Below, one piece after another: positions 44,885 to 54,959 of a stretch of DNA of 64,000 nt. Position numbers and translations under genes: made by a program. The notes under the pieces were generated by a model that saw nothing but the letters and a program-made list of their open reading frames with translations, had not been told where the DNA came from and searched no databases. This stretch comes from Chionoecetes opilio (lineage: Eukaryota > Arthropoda > Malacostraca > Decapoda > Majidae): the NCBI GenBank assembly GCA_016584305.1, contig JACEEZ010004873.1, positions 68,501-132,500 on the forward strand. Direction: 5' to 3'. The number at the start of each line of letters is the position of its first letter. Positions within the stretch are counted from its first letter, which is position 1.

Positions 44885-45154
44885 ACACTGCTGTCGTCGT
44901 CTGAACTAGTCATCTATTCCCTACTGAAACGCTAGGCGCGAGCGGTAAAGTTAAACATGTTTAACTTTATCGCAGCGTCAAACAGACGCTACGAATTCAT
45001 GATTTTAGTCGCTAGCGAATAAAAGACGCGCGTCTTTAGACGCTTTCACCAGCGAATTCGCTAGTGATTGAAGAAGCTTGTCCAAAGCGAATAAAAGCAG
45101 CGCCGTGTAAACGACGCTTAAAATACACGATGCTGGTAAAAATTATGAATTCGC

Positions 45155-45675
45155 TAGCGTTTTCGAGCAGTCCCAGGCGTCATGCATCGCAGGAGGATGT
45201 GCTGCGAGCCGCTGTTGTCCTTTGTGCAAGGGTGCTCCAAGCTAGAATTCGTGATTCTGTTATGAGAAAACAGCCAAGAAAAAGAAGTGTATGGGTACGA
45301 AAGTGGATAGGCAGGAGGCAGGCTCAGGGGGCCTCAGATAATCTCCTGAAGGAACTGGCATTGGAGGACCCAACTACATACCGGAGAGTATTGAGGCTGA
45401 CGTGCGAAAAATTTGAAGAGCTGTGGATGAAGATACATCCTTTTATACAAAAGAAGGACACTTTGATGCGGCCTGCTGTTCCATCCCGGACCAAACTAGA
45501 GATCACTTTTCGCTTCTTAGCCACAGGGGACTCCTATCAGTCCCTAGAGCTGTTGTTCAGAGTTCCAGCCAGCACCATCTGCAAATTCCTGCCAGACGTT
45601 CTTGCTGCAATCAAACATGTGCTGTTGGACTATGTGAAGGTACGTCTTGAAACCGTAGTTTATTATAAACTGTAG
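45155..45675 (+). pseudogene. HARBI1-like: HARBI1-type transposase exon 1 (plus copy)
   Basis: Open for over 500 bases: RKRSVWVRKWIGRRQAQGAS, LLKELALEDPTTYRRVLRLT, LWMKIHPFIQKKDTLMRPAV, LEITFRFLATGDSYQSLELL and FRVPASTICKFLPDVLAAIK. This is the N-terminal helix-turn-helix-bearing part of PIF/Harbinger (HARBI1) transposases. The exon probably ends at DYVK|GTACGT near 45639, where the better copy has GTAGGT. The catalytic D-D-E exon is missing downstream (the gene jumps to its C-terminal part at 45990), so this copy cannot encode a working enzyme. Confidence 0.88.
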
Positions 45676-45989
45676 GAAGAATTTAATTAACATTTCATTC
45701 TAGACGCAACAGAACCACCATGCAATATTCAACAGTGAAGAGGTTATTCAGAGAATGTCTTTATGCTCAAAGGATGATTTATTGTTTGAAATGACAAAAA
45801 TATAGTATGATTCTATGAAATACTGTATTCAATCCTCTGATATTGATTTTAGTTCACTGTGTTCATAACTTCATAGGCAAAAAAAGATAGAGACCATTCA
45901 AAGAATTTATCCTTTATACTCAAAAGAGGATTCAAACCTAGAAAATAAAAGCATAAATTAGACCTATACAACCGAAAATCCTCTGGTAT
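45676..45989 (+). other. HARBI1 intron-like sequence
   Basis: Shared in inverted orientation with 54240-54500 and 54897-54959 of the minus copy, where a SINE has been inserted. Ends at TCTGGTATTTAATG, after which the two copies diverge. Confidence 0.6.
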
Positions 45990-46515
45990 TTAATGAACCT
46001 ATCAGTTGGACTTCCAGAAAATGCAGTGCTTGTTGGGGACGATGCGTTCCCTCTGTGTTTTAATCTCCTGAAACCCTACAGCCGGAGATCACTCATTGAA
46101 AAAGAACTTGTCTTCAAATAATTATCGATTGTCTCGAGCAAGACGTATTTCTGAGAACACCTTTGGCATCTTGGTGTGGAGATTTGGTGTATTTTTGCGA
46201 CCAATAAACTTTATGCCTGATAAGGTGGACACTGGACAGTGCTGTTTGGGCTGCATGTGCAATCCATAACTGGCTCAGACAAACGAGTGCAGCAGCATAT
46301 CTACCACCCAGATCTGTTGATTATGAGGAACCAGCTACTGGAGATGTTATCCATGGTCAGTGGCGGGAACAGGTGGGGCAGTTATTTGCAAATACTGACC
46401 TTAGAACTTCTAACAATTACAGGTTTGATGCACAAAGAATCCGAGAGATGTATGTGAGTACTTTGTTGGGGAAGGAGCAATTCCCTGGCAGTGGAGGAAG
46501 ATAGGAAGAAATCTT
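45990..46515 (+). pseudogene. HARBI1-type transposase C-terminal part (plus copy)
   Basis: With frame breaks: GDDAFPLCFN-equivalent, SRRSLIEKELVFK, RISENTFGILVWRFGVFL (contains the third catalytic acidic residue, Glu of SENTFGI), AACAIHNWLRQTSAAAYLPP, RSVDYEEPATGDVIHGQWRE and YRFDAQRIREMYVSTLLGKE. It stops at about 46503. It lacks the FPNC...AIDGKH block present at 50381. Confidence 0.85.
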
Positions 46516-46656
46516 CCTGACGTCAACGCAGAGTAATCTTTTTAATGTACCTGCACACCTTATTTGGATGAAGAGTTAAGCGTAGATGGTTGATAATTAT
46601 ATTGGTCTGAAAAGTAATGTGTTAATGGCTGATGTGCATGTATTTTTGCTTCAGGC

Positions 46657-47607
46657 ATAGACCACTGTATACCTGGACTGTTCACGCGACAATGTTTTGA
46701 ATTGCGGGGCTGCATAGGGGCCTGCGGGGCGCCCGACAAAGAGATATAGTGGTCTATGGACTATCATATAGACTGGTTTATCAGTATATATGATATACTG
46801 TAATCTTCGTAAATGTTTGTTCTATAATATTATCAAATAAAAAACAATAAAACACGCTAAAGAAATGCCATTACGAGACTATGAAGAAATATGCATGAAC
46901 TTAACTCTTCGCCATTTAAAACTTTGCGAGTCAACTTTTATAATGAAGAGCATCAATAGAAGAGCAATTTTATTAGCTTTCCATTGCTATATTTCGTTAT
47001 CTGATAAATTAATTAGAACCATGCATAAATTAGCGTTAAATAAATAAATAAAATCATCAATCGGGTAATTTTCCCGATTGATGATGTTATTTATTTACTT
47101 ATATATTTCGTTTTCTGATAAATGAATTAGTACCGTGTATAAATTAACGTTGACTAAATAAATAACATCATCAATCGGGAAAATTACCCGATTGATGATT
47201 TTATTTATTTAGTTAACGCTAATTTATGCATGGTTCTAATTCATTTATCAGATAACGAAATATAGCAATGGAAAGCTAATAAAATTGCGCTTCTATTGAT
47301 ACCCTTCATGATAAAAGTTGACTCGCAAAGTTTTAAATGGCGTAGAGTTGAAGTGAATATTAAGTTCATGCATATTTCTTCAGTCTCGTAATGCCATTTC
47401 TTTAGCGTGTTTTACTGTTTTTTTATTTGATAATATTATAGAACAAACATTTACGAAGATTACAGTATATCATATATACTGATAAACCAGTCTATATGAT
47501 CCGTATATATATATATATATATATATGAATCCGAGCGGCCCTCCGACTTCAGCCCCTTGTGCGACAGGCCGATATTCCGTGCGCAGTCCAGGTATACAGT
47601 GGTCTAT
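46657..47607. mobile_element. Foldback element with 9-bp target duplication (MULE-like)
   Basis: GCTTCAGGC is duplicated at 46648-46656 and 47608-47616. Ends ATAGACCACTGTATACCTGG and complement. Inverted arms of about 400 bp (46657-47085 with about 47160-47607) match almost throughout, with CATCAATCGGG hairpins in the middle. A 9-bp duplication with long arms is the Mutator/MULE pattern. No transposase. Confidence 0.8.
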
Positions 47608-47789
47608 GCTTCAGGCTATCTTCTAGTAGGTAAATTTTTATTAGTAATGGTTAATAGTATTACGCAATTCTTTTATTAGGTTTAACATCAATTAATTAAT
47701 GTACTGATTATTTAGTGTTTAGTAAATAAATATATAGTAGGCTACATTTTCTTATTCCCGTGGTATACCTTTTGTTAAAAAAAAACTTA

Positions 47790-47967
47790 CCATATTCGAT
47801 GAGGAGCTTCTTGTACACACGATTTCCCGTAGAAATGAATCCGCTTTATCATACCAGTACAGTCTTGGGACACACAAAGAGTCTGGGTCTGTTCCACTTT
47901 TCTGGCTGTCTTTTACCTTCTTAAGTTCCTTCCTGTAGGTGTCCTTAATGCTCTTGAAGCGTACTGT
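47790..47967 (-). pseudogene. MADF-domain exon 2 (Harbinger second protein)
   Basis: Acceptor TTTTCACAG at about 47968 opens VRFKSIKDTYRKELKKVKDS, SGTDPDSLCVPRLYWYDKAD and SFLREIV; a donor ATG|GTAAGT closes it. This is the second half of a MADF domain. The phase (AAAG|TACGC) fits the exon at 44638. Upstream exon 1 is not found at higher coordinates, where a CR1-like element has inserted. Confidence 0.75.
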
Positions 47968-48074
47968 GAAAATATGTTTCATTCAATTTGTTTCTCGGGA
48001 ACAAAAAAATACGATTTTCATTATAATTTAATTCATCCATGGTTACTAAGCTTTCATTTGGTAATTTCGAAAAC

Positions 48075-49765
48075 TCCTAAAATGTTTTTACGGAGGAGGA
48101 TACATAGACGATACCTGATAGTGAACAGATGTTCAAAGGAAGCGATGAGGAGAAACTTAAAGATATTGTGATAACTAGAGAAATGGTGGAAGAGGGTATA
48201 GATAAAATGAAATTTTTTAAATCGCCAGGACCAGATGAAGTGTATCCCAGGGTATTAAAGGAATGCAAGGAGGTTGTTAGTGAGTCGTTAGTGCACATTT
48301 TTAGGAAATCGGTTGAGATAGGCGATGTGCCATTATTGTGGAGGAAAGGAAATGTTGTTCCCATATTTAAGAAGGGAGACAGAGGACTAAAGTCAAATTA
48401 TCGACCCGTAAGTCTAACATCAGTGGTGGGTAAATTATTGGAATCTATTATTGCAAAAAACATTAGAGAGCACTTAGATAAACATAGTTTGATCAATGAT
48501 TCACAACATGGATTCACCAAGGGTAGGTCATGTCTCACCAATTTATTGAGTTTTTGTAGGAAAGTTTATGAGACGGCAGATAATGATAAGGATTATGATA
48601 TAATATATCTGGACTTTAGTAAGGCATTTGACAAAGTACCACACGAGCGACTCTTAAATAAGGTTAGGGCTCATGGTATAGATGGGAAGGTTCTTCATTG
48701 GATCAGAGCTTGGCTAAGTAATAGGCAACAAAGGGTTACAATTAATGGTTCTAAATCTGAATGGGGACTGGTGACAAGTGGAGTTCCACAAGGGTCTGTT
48801 TTGGGTCCATTACTATTTTTGATTTACATCAACGACTTGCATAGTGGGATTAGCAGTGATATCAGCAAGTTTGCTGATGATACTAAGTTAGGTAGGATTA
48901 TTGGATCACAGTTTGATGTAAACATATTGCAGGGAGACTTAGATAAACTTAACGAGTGGGCAGTCAGATGGCAGATGGAATTTAATATTGATAAATGCAG
49001 CGTTATGAATGTTGGTAGAAAAAACCCTGCAGGTAATAGATACACCATAAGCAATGTATCGCTGAAAAGATCAGGTGAAAAAGATCTTGGAGTGAGGGTG
49101 AGCCCAGACCTCCGACCTAGGAAACAATGTATTGAGGCCAGAAATAGAGCTAATAGAGTATTAGGATTCATTACCAGAAGTGTTAAAAGTAAAAGTGCGG
49201 AAGTTATTCTAAAGCTTCATCTGGCTCTAGTCAGGCCTCACCTAAACTATGCAGTTCAGTTTTGGTCTCCATATTACAGGATGGATATAGTGTTGTTAGA
49301 AACAGTGCAGAGAAGAATGACTAAAATGATACAAGGGATGCGTAACTTTAGTTATGAGAGGAGATTGAAGTTATTAAAATTACACTCACTCGAGAGACGC
49401 AGAGTAAGGGGCGATCTGATAGAAGTTTTTAAGTGGATAAAGGGATTTAATAAAGGAGAGGTAGGAAAAGTTCTTACGGCTTTTAACCAGGGTAGAACAA
49501 GAAGTAACGGATTCAAGCTGGAAAAGCGTAGATTTAGAAAGGAAATAGGGAAAAACTGGTTCACAAATAGGGTGGTGAATGAATGGAATGGTCTCAGTAG
49601 ACAGGTAGTTAGTGCGGAGTCATTAGAGAGCTTTAAAGAGGAGCTGGATAGGTTCATGGATGGGGATGAAAGGTGGATGTAGGTAGTGTTAGGTGACAGG
49701 AACTACCACGTGTAGGCCTCGCGGCCTCTTATAGCTTCCTTATTTTCTTATGTTCTTATAACATC
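48075..49765 (+). mobile_element. CR1/Jockey-like non-LTR retrotransposon, 5'-truncated, copy 1
   Basis: 5' truncation at about 48075. The coding region 48129-49682 is intact. The 3' UTR is short (CAGGAACTACCACGTGTAGG, CTCTTATAGCTTCC) and ends CTTATTTTCTTATGTTCTTA. Inserted in Harbinger DNA: MADF intron on the left, HARBI1 C-terminus on the right. Being uninterrupted, it is among the youngest insertions here. Confidence 0.9.
48129..49682 (+). CDS. Reverse transcriptase (517 codons) of the CR1-like element
   Basis: A continuous frame lacking the N-terminal endonuclease. Motifs: NVVPIFKKGDRGLKSNYRPV, SLTSVVGKLLESII (finger region); SQHGFTKGRSCLTNLL; DIIYLDFSKAFDKVPHERLL (motif A); TSGVPQGSVLGPLLFLIYIN (motif B); ISKFADDTKLGR (motif C, FADD); LDKLNEWAVRWQMEFNIDKC; thumb and C-terminal LGFITRSVKSKSAEVI, VRPHLNYAVQFWSPYY, RRMTKMIQGMRNFSYERRLK, and FMDGDERWM before the stop. 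All three catalytic Asp are present. The first Met at 48129 is internal; the true start lay in the missing 5' part, so the ORF is a fragment rather than an autonomous gene. Confidence 0.92.
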   Translation: MFKGSDEEKLKDIVITREMVEEGIDKMKFFKSPGPDEVYPRVLKECKEVVSESLVHIFRKSVEIGDVPLLWRKGNVVPIFKKGDRGLKSNYRPVSLTSVVGKLLESIIAKNIREHLDKHSLINDSQHGFTKGRSCLTNLLSFCRKVYETADNDKDYDIIYLDFSKAFDKVPHERLLNKVRAHGIDGKVLHWIRAWLSNRQQRVTINGSKSEWGLVTSGVPQGSVLGPLLFLIYINDLHSGISSDISKFADDTKLGRIIGSQFDVNILQGDLDKLNEWAVRWQMEFNIDKCSVMNVGRKNPAGNRYTISNVSLKRSGEKDLGVRVSPDLRPRKQCIEARNRANRVLGFITRSVKSKSAEVILKLHLALVRPHLNYAVQFWSPYYRMDIVLLETVQRRMTKMIQGMRNFSYERRLKLLKLHSLERRRVRGDLIEVFKWIKGFNKGEVGKVLTAFNQGRTRSNGFKLEKRRFRKEIGKNWFTNRVVNEWNGLSRQVVSAESLESFKEELDRFMDGDERWM

Positions 49766-49769
49766 TCCA

Positions 49770-50481
49770 GTAGCTGGGTCCTCATAATCAACAGATCTGG
49801 GTGGTAGATATGCTGCTGCACTCGTTTGTCTGAGCCAGTTATGGATTGCACATGCAGCTCAAACAACACTGTCCACCTTGTCAGACATAAGGTTTATTGG
49901 TCGCAAAAATACACCAAATCTCCACACCAAGATGCCAAAGGTGTTCTCAGAAATACGTCTTGCTCCAGACAATCGATAATTAAAGAAAAGTTCTTTTTCA
50001 ATGAGTGATCTCCGGCTGTAGGGTTTCAGGAGATTAAAACACAAGAGGGAACGCATCGTCCCCAACAAGCACTGCATTTTTCGGAAGTCCAGCTGATAGG
50101 TTTTGCAATACTTGATAGAGCTTTGAGTCTCTGAAAACAGCAGTCACTTGCTCGACCATTTGCTCCTATGTCTACAAACCTAAAGTTATAATCATCGTCT
50201 ACCATAGCAAACAAAATAATGCTATAAGTCCCCTTGTAATTGAAGAATGCAGAATCACTGTTGGCTGGGCGTAATATTTTGACATGCTTTCCGTCGATGG
50301 CGCCTGTACAGTTGGGAAAATTCCATCTTGTCTCAAATCCCCTCATAATACGCTTCCATTCCTCTCGTATAGATGGTGCCTGAAACATACAAAAAAATTG
50401 ATAGGGTATAAATATTAGTGTTTTTCTTAATACAGGGTGTAACACGAGTTTCTGCAAATATTGATACAGGTGAAAGAACAT
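49770..50481 (-). pseudogene. HARBI1-like: HARBI1-type transposase catalytic exons (minus copy)
   Basis: A good acceptor (TTTGTATGTTTCAG) at about 50382 opens APSIREEWKRIMRGFETRWN, FPNCTGAIDGKHVKILRPAN, FFNYKGTYSIILFAMVDDDY and VDIGANGRASD: the first catalytic Asp (AIDGKH) and second (GRASD region). After a frameshift near 50130 come LKPYSRRSLIEKELFFNY and RRISENTFGILVWRFGVFLR with the third acidic residue, then HNWLRQTSAAAYLPP. The CR1-like element cuts off the C-terminus at 49766. Expected reaction: DDE-mediated cut-and-paste at TWA sites. Confidence 0.88.
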
Positions 50482-50967
50482 GTAATTCTAAGCACAAAAT
50501 CTTCTATAACCATATGCTTTTTGAAGCTTCCTTTAGACGTGAGATGAAGTTGGAAAAATTAGCGCGGACAGTAATTTCATAGTGGCAAGCGACATATGGA
50601 GTAGTGCCGTGTGTACTCGCGATTGCCGCTCGGTGACATTTTGAATGATTTAATCATAATGTTTACTAGTAATGGAGCATTACATCATCTTATAACAACA
50701 CAATTGGTATTAATGGACATGTTATTTACTAAATAAGCAGTACATGAGAACAGCAGGGCTGTAATAAACAATACTGTATAAGGCAAAGTGGCAACGCGTC
50801 GGGGCGGGGGAGGAAGGAGGGACTAGGCTGCGAGGCCTCAAGCCGATCACTGGAGTCACGTGTTACATCCTACCCCTCCCTGACACGATGCCATGTAGCC
50901 TTTTACAGTATTGTTTAATACAGCCCTGCTGTTGTCATGTACTGCTTATTTAGTAATAACATGTACA
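50430..50967 (-). repeat. Interspersed unit with ACACGAGTTTCTGC end, copy 1 with inverted partner
   Basis: 50430-50790 recurs inverted at 52246-52510 and 52738-53030: GGTGTAACACGAGTTTCTGC, TTGAAGCTTCCTTTAGACGT, ATGATTTAATCATAATG, TTACTAGTAATGGAGCATTA. Beyond a GC-rich centre (50800-50885) the sequence folds back on itself (AACAGCAGGGCTGTAATAAA against its complement near 50905-50935). Confidence 0.75.
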
Positions 50968-50971
50968 TTAA

Positions 50972-52241
50972 CCCTTTCACGCACGAAAAGTTTACTAAGT
51001 TTTTCCATCCACTGCGACATCAGTCTGGGGCTCTCTAAAGCCGGCCACACACACACCGGCGCGGCCTGTCCGGCCGACGAAAAGGGGCGTGGCTAGAGGC
51101 GGCCGGTGTGTGTGTGGGGGTGTTTTTCATCCGGCGGGGCCTGTCGCAGCGGCCGGATGAAAATCAGTCGGCGCTTGAAAATTCCGTCCGGCGCGGCCCG
51201 CCGCCTGCGTGTGTGTGGGTGCCTTCCGGGGCGGCCCGCCCCTCGCTCGGCCAGATAATGACTAATTGTACCAGTTATAATTGTATTTATGATAATATAG
51301 GTATTATATATGACGTATTAATATAGTATACGATTATATAGTATTATGTATGGCTGCACATGCAGCCATCACCAACAAGTCATTTTCGGACAGCGGATTC
51401 ATGTTGTCACCACGGTGGTCCGACGTGTACTGTATATTTTCATGAGGCGGCCGGTGTGTGTGTGGGTCTCGTCCGGCGAACGATGCCTCACCACTTTTTG
51501 GCGGCCGGACAGGCCGCGCCGGTGTGTGTGTGTGGCCGGCTTAAGGGGCCCCGCGTAATGGGCTGACTCTGCGGCGAATGTTTTGGTTATGTTATCAATT
51601 TCAACCACGATTATTCTTTTTTCCTGGCATTATTATATATCGTTGGTTTCGCAAGAGATTAGTCTGCCTTATGAAAGACAAAAATAACAAGAAATGCAAG
51701 TAAATAGCGGAGTTTAACGACTTAGAAAAAACATTGAGTAAAGAGAAATAAGAAATACTTACGTTCACCACTTTGTAGCTCGATACTTCCTGAGTCAACT
51801 TTTTATGGTTTATATGCCTATAAAAGCGGAATTTTATGAGGATTCCAACGCTACCATTATAATTTTCATATGGCCAGTAGTTCTTGAGAAAATGGAGGAA
51901 AACTGAAACACATGTTGGAAGACGGATTAGGCTACAAGTATGGCTTACCCGCCTCGGGACACGTTTTAAAGGGACGGGCAGTCCGCGCGCTGACAGGCTG
52001 CCTGCTGAGAGTGAGCTGGAACACAGGCCCTTATCACTTCAAATCCACCCTCACGAGGGAGTTGACAATTAGTTTATTATATAGGCCTAGCTTGGATCTT
52101 TTACGCAGTAAATTTTGACGCGATTCTGATAAATACTTTATTTTTGGCGAATTTTTAAATGTTTTTTGACGCAGTTCGCGTCTAAAGCTCAGATGTAGAC
52201 GGGCCCGTTTTGACGCGATCGCGTCACCGTGCGTGAAAGGG
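50972..52241. mobile_element. TTAA-flanked element with CCCTTTCACGCACG ends
   Basis: Ends CCCTTTCACGCACG and complement, inside TTAA (50968-50971, 52242-52245). The sister repeat at 52738-52770 retains the uninterrupted target (ACATGTCCATTAATACCAAT), confirming precise insertion with TTAA duplication. The interior includes the GC-rich element 51038-51544 and GACGCGATCGCGTC near the right end. No transposase. Confidence 0.88.
51038..51544. mobile_element. GC-rich miniature element nested in the TTAA element
   Basis: About 40-bp inverted ends, AAGCCGGCCACACACACACC and GGCGCGGCCTGTCCGGCC, with complement at 51504-51544. Several internal GGCCGG(T)GTGTG and GGCGGCCGG blocks make it the most GC-rich segment of the window. 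The target duplication is uncertain (CTCTA left, AAGGG right). Confidence 0.75.
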
Positions 52242-52245
52242 TTAA

Positions 52246-53035
52246 TACCAATTGTGTTGTTATAAGATAATGTAATGCTCCATTACTAGTAAACATTATG
52301 ATTAAATCATTCAAAATGTCACCGAGCGGCAACCGCCTGCCATGGTGAAATTACTGGCCGCGCTTATTTTTCTAACTTCATCTCACGTCTAAAGGAAGCT
52401 TCAAAAAGCATATGGTTATAGAATATTTTGTGCTTAGAATTATATGTTCTGTCACCTGTATCAATATTTGCAGAAACTCGTGTTACACCCTGTATACAGT
52501 ACTTAATAATATAATAAGCAGTACATTAAAACAGCAGGGCTGTAATAAACAATACTGTAAAAGTCTACTTGGTATCGTGTCTGAGTTTGGAGGAAGGAGG
52601 CACTAGGCTGCGAGGCTGCCGATCAGCTGAGTCACGTGTTACATCCTACCCCTCCCTGACACGATGCCAAGTAGCCTTGTACAGTATTGTTTATTACAGC
52701 CCTGATGTTTTAATGTACTGCTTATTTAGTAAATAACATGTCCATTAATACCAATTGTGTCGTTATAAGATAATGTAATGCTCCATTACTAGTAAACATT
52801 ATGATTAAATCATTCAACATTTCACCGAGAGGCAGTCGAGAGTACACACTGCACCCAGCCATACGTCGCCTGCCACTGTGAAATTACTGACTGCGGTATT
52901 TTTTTCCACTTCATCTCACGTCTAAAGGAAGCTTCAAAAAGCATATGGTTATAGAATATTTTGTACTTAGAATTACATGTTCTTTCACCTGTATCAATAT
53001 TTGCAGAAACTCGTGTTACACCCTGTATACTAGCT
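52246..53035 (+). repeat. Interspersed unit, copies 2 and 3, with palindromic centre
   Basis: Copy 2 (52246-52510) and copy 3 (52738-53030) are directly repeated and inverted relative to 50430-50790. Between them 52556-52685 is an imperfect palindrome (CTACTTGGTATCGTGTC against GACACGATGCCAAGTAG). Ends ACTCGTGTTACACCCTGTAT. Confidence 0.75.
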
Positions 53036-53258
53036 GAAATGTATGGAATGGTGGTTATTTGGTGAATATAAAAAAGATGACCAGTAGGCTATGCTGGAGA
53101 GAAAGTGACAAAAGCAGTAAAAAGGGCGTGTATTGACAGAGAAATGTGGAGACCTTTCTCCAATGGCCACCACCCTGGTTGAGAGATTCCTTGTATAGCC
53201 AGGTGTCGTAGATAAAAGATAAAATTTAAATAACATTGTAAAATATCTTCATTTACAG

Positions 53259-54059
53259 GATGAAGATCCAGATGTTTCTTCAGGGAAGGGTCAGGATGAG
53301 TCTTCTGAGAAATTAGATGATGACAGTGACTCTGAGCTCACCCAGCAGATTGAAACACCGAGCAACGAGAATCAAGGCAACCTCGCAGATGAGACAAGAG
53401 GCAGCGTCATGCAGGGTCAGAAGAGAGGTGGTGAAGCCAATCAGAGGACATTCAACGTACAGGGTGCCAGATTGAAGAAGGTCACGATGACTAGGCAAGT
53501 TCAAAAGAGTCAGAAGAGGATGCAGCCGACAACTAAAAATCTCAATAGTGATGTACAAGATGCCATGAAGCATCTCGATGATGTGGCTTCAAAGATGACG
53601 AAAACAACAGATGAAAATGACCAATTTGGCCAGTATGTGGCCTCTCAACTTAGGTCTTTGCCCCCCGCTTGGTCTGTTATGCTCAGAACTGAAATACAAA
53701 CGTTATATCAAAAGTTGTATTGGAATCTCTGTCTAGCTAGCAGCATGGAACTAGCAATGTACATCCTTACCCCTACTCTCGGCCCCCTTCACGAGAATCA
53801 TAGAGCTATTCTTCAGGCGCCTCCAGCCATGAATCGGGGCCTTCTACTCCCCAAACATGTATCAGTCAGCAGAGTGCAACTGTATATTGTCCTACCTCTT
53901 CTGCGGCATCATACTATTCTCCTTCACCATCATATATGCCTCATTCTCCTCCTACCACAATGTCGAATCCTTCTAATACATCCACCGAGATCTCTCAGTT
54001 CAATGTGGCTGGCTACTGGTGAAACTGAAAATGATACATATATTACCATGCTTAAGTAA
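53259..54059 (+). pseudogene. MADF/BESS protein terminal exon (Harbinger second protein)
   Basis: Acceptor CATTTACAG at about 53258 opens an acidic Ser/Gln-rich linker (DEDPDVSSGKGQDESSEKLD, DDDSDSELTQQIETPSNENQ), a basic stretch, and then DENDQFGQYVASQLRSLP followed by MLRTEIQTLYQKLY, which fits a BESS motif, the C-terminal protein-interaction motif that accompanies MADF domains. After about residue 150 of the frame the sequence (LYWNLCLASSMELAMYILTP...) looks frame-shifted. It is the 3' part of the MADF gene in the copy whose HARBI1 is on the minus strand, so the two genes converge, as is usual in this superfamily. Confidence 0.7.
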
Positions 54060-54502
54060 AAGCATAGAATTTGCTTTTTTGCAAGTATTTTTTTCAGTTT
54101 TGGGAATAAGTCCCTTTTTGAGTTTTAAGGATAAAGTCTTAGGGTAACCTCTTATTATTATTATATATATGTATATATTTTTTGTTTTTTTGTTTTTGTT
54201 TATGAACTGATGAGCATTGTGAGCTACATTAAATACCAGTGGATTTTCGATTGTATAGGTCTAATTTATGCTTTTATTTTCTAGGTTTGAATCCTCTTTT
54301 GAGTATAAAGGATAAATTCTTTGAATGGTCTCTATCTTTTTTTGCCTATGAAGTTATGAACGCAGTGAACTAAAATCAATATCAGAGGATTGAATACAGT
54401 ATTTCATAGAATCATACTATATTTTTGTCATTTTAAACAATAAATCATCCTTTGAGCATAAAGAAATTCTCTGAATAACCTGTTCACTGTAGATTTTTTT
54501 TT
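54060..54502. other. Harbinger intron/3' region
   Basis: 54240-54500 is the inverted counterpart of 45715-45985. The part before 54240 is AT-rich and has no partner. No coding content. Confidence 0.5.
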
Positions 54503-54896
54503 TTTTTTTTTTACATTGTAGCCTATAGCGCCTGTAGGCATATGGAGAGTCTTGATGTTGGTCGATCTCGCCCGATGATGGCGCAGGCTGGATTTTTATA
54601 GTGACAACTGTGGTCTCAGGTGAAGATTCCATTTTCTGTGATGTTCAGATCTTCAGTTAAGGCGCATGCAGCCCCTAGAGTCCACCGTCACACTCGCAAT
54701 CGGCAGACAGGTATATGCTGCATGTGGGTTGCTTCGGCCACTCGACAATGGCTTTGATAGTTGCTCCTTGATGAGACTTGAACTCGGGACCTTCTGCTTC
54801 CCTACCAGGCTCTTGAAAGAGTTGCCCCCGGCAGAATTCGAACTCGGGACATTGAGTTCAGCACTCCAAGACGCTAACCACTCGGCCACCGCCTCC
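54503..54896 (-). mobile_element. tRNA-derived SINE, dimeric head, full length
   Basis: Minus strand: A-box-like GGTGGCCGAGTGGTTAGCG and B-box-like GAGTTCGAATTCTG near 54840, a second B-box-like GAGTTCAAGTCTCATC near 54780, then AGTGGCCGAAGCAACCCACATG, GGTGGACTCTAGGGGCTGCA, GTCACTATAAAAATCC, CCTGCGCCATCA, ending in poly(A) (T-run 54494-54512). It interrupts HARBI1 intron sequence that is continuous in the plus copy at 45715-45740. Confidence 0.85.
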
Positions 54897-54959
54897 CCAG
54901 TACACTATATTGCATGGTGGTTCTGTTGCGTCTAGAATGAAATGTTAATTAAATTCTTC

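Larger units (their letters stand above)
43731..45118. mobile_element. Deletion-derived Harbinger copy
   Basis: Left TIR at 43731. The right end is at 45118, the complement of AAGCGTCGTTTACACGGCGC. Between them a corroded HARBI1 first exon (plus, 44345-44625) abuts a MADF first exon (minus, 44638-44884) with the rest of both genes missing, as expected of an internally deleted element whose two genes converge. Confidence 0.65.

Noticed and set aside
44638..47967. A single minus-strand MADF gene made of the exons at 44638 and 47790
   Set aside because: The N-terminal exon lies at lower coordinates than the C-terminal one, the wrong order for minus-strand transcription; they must come from different copies.
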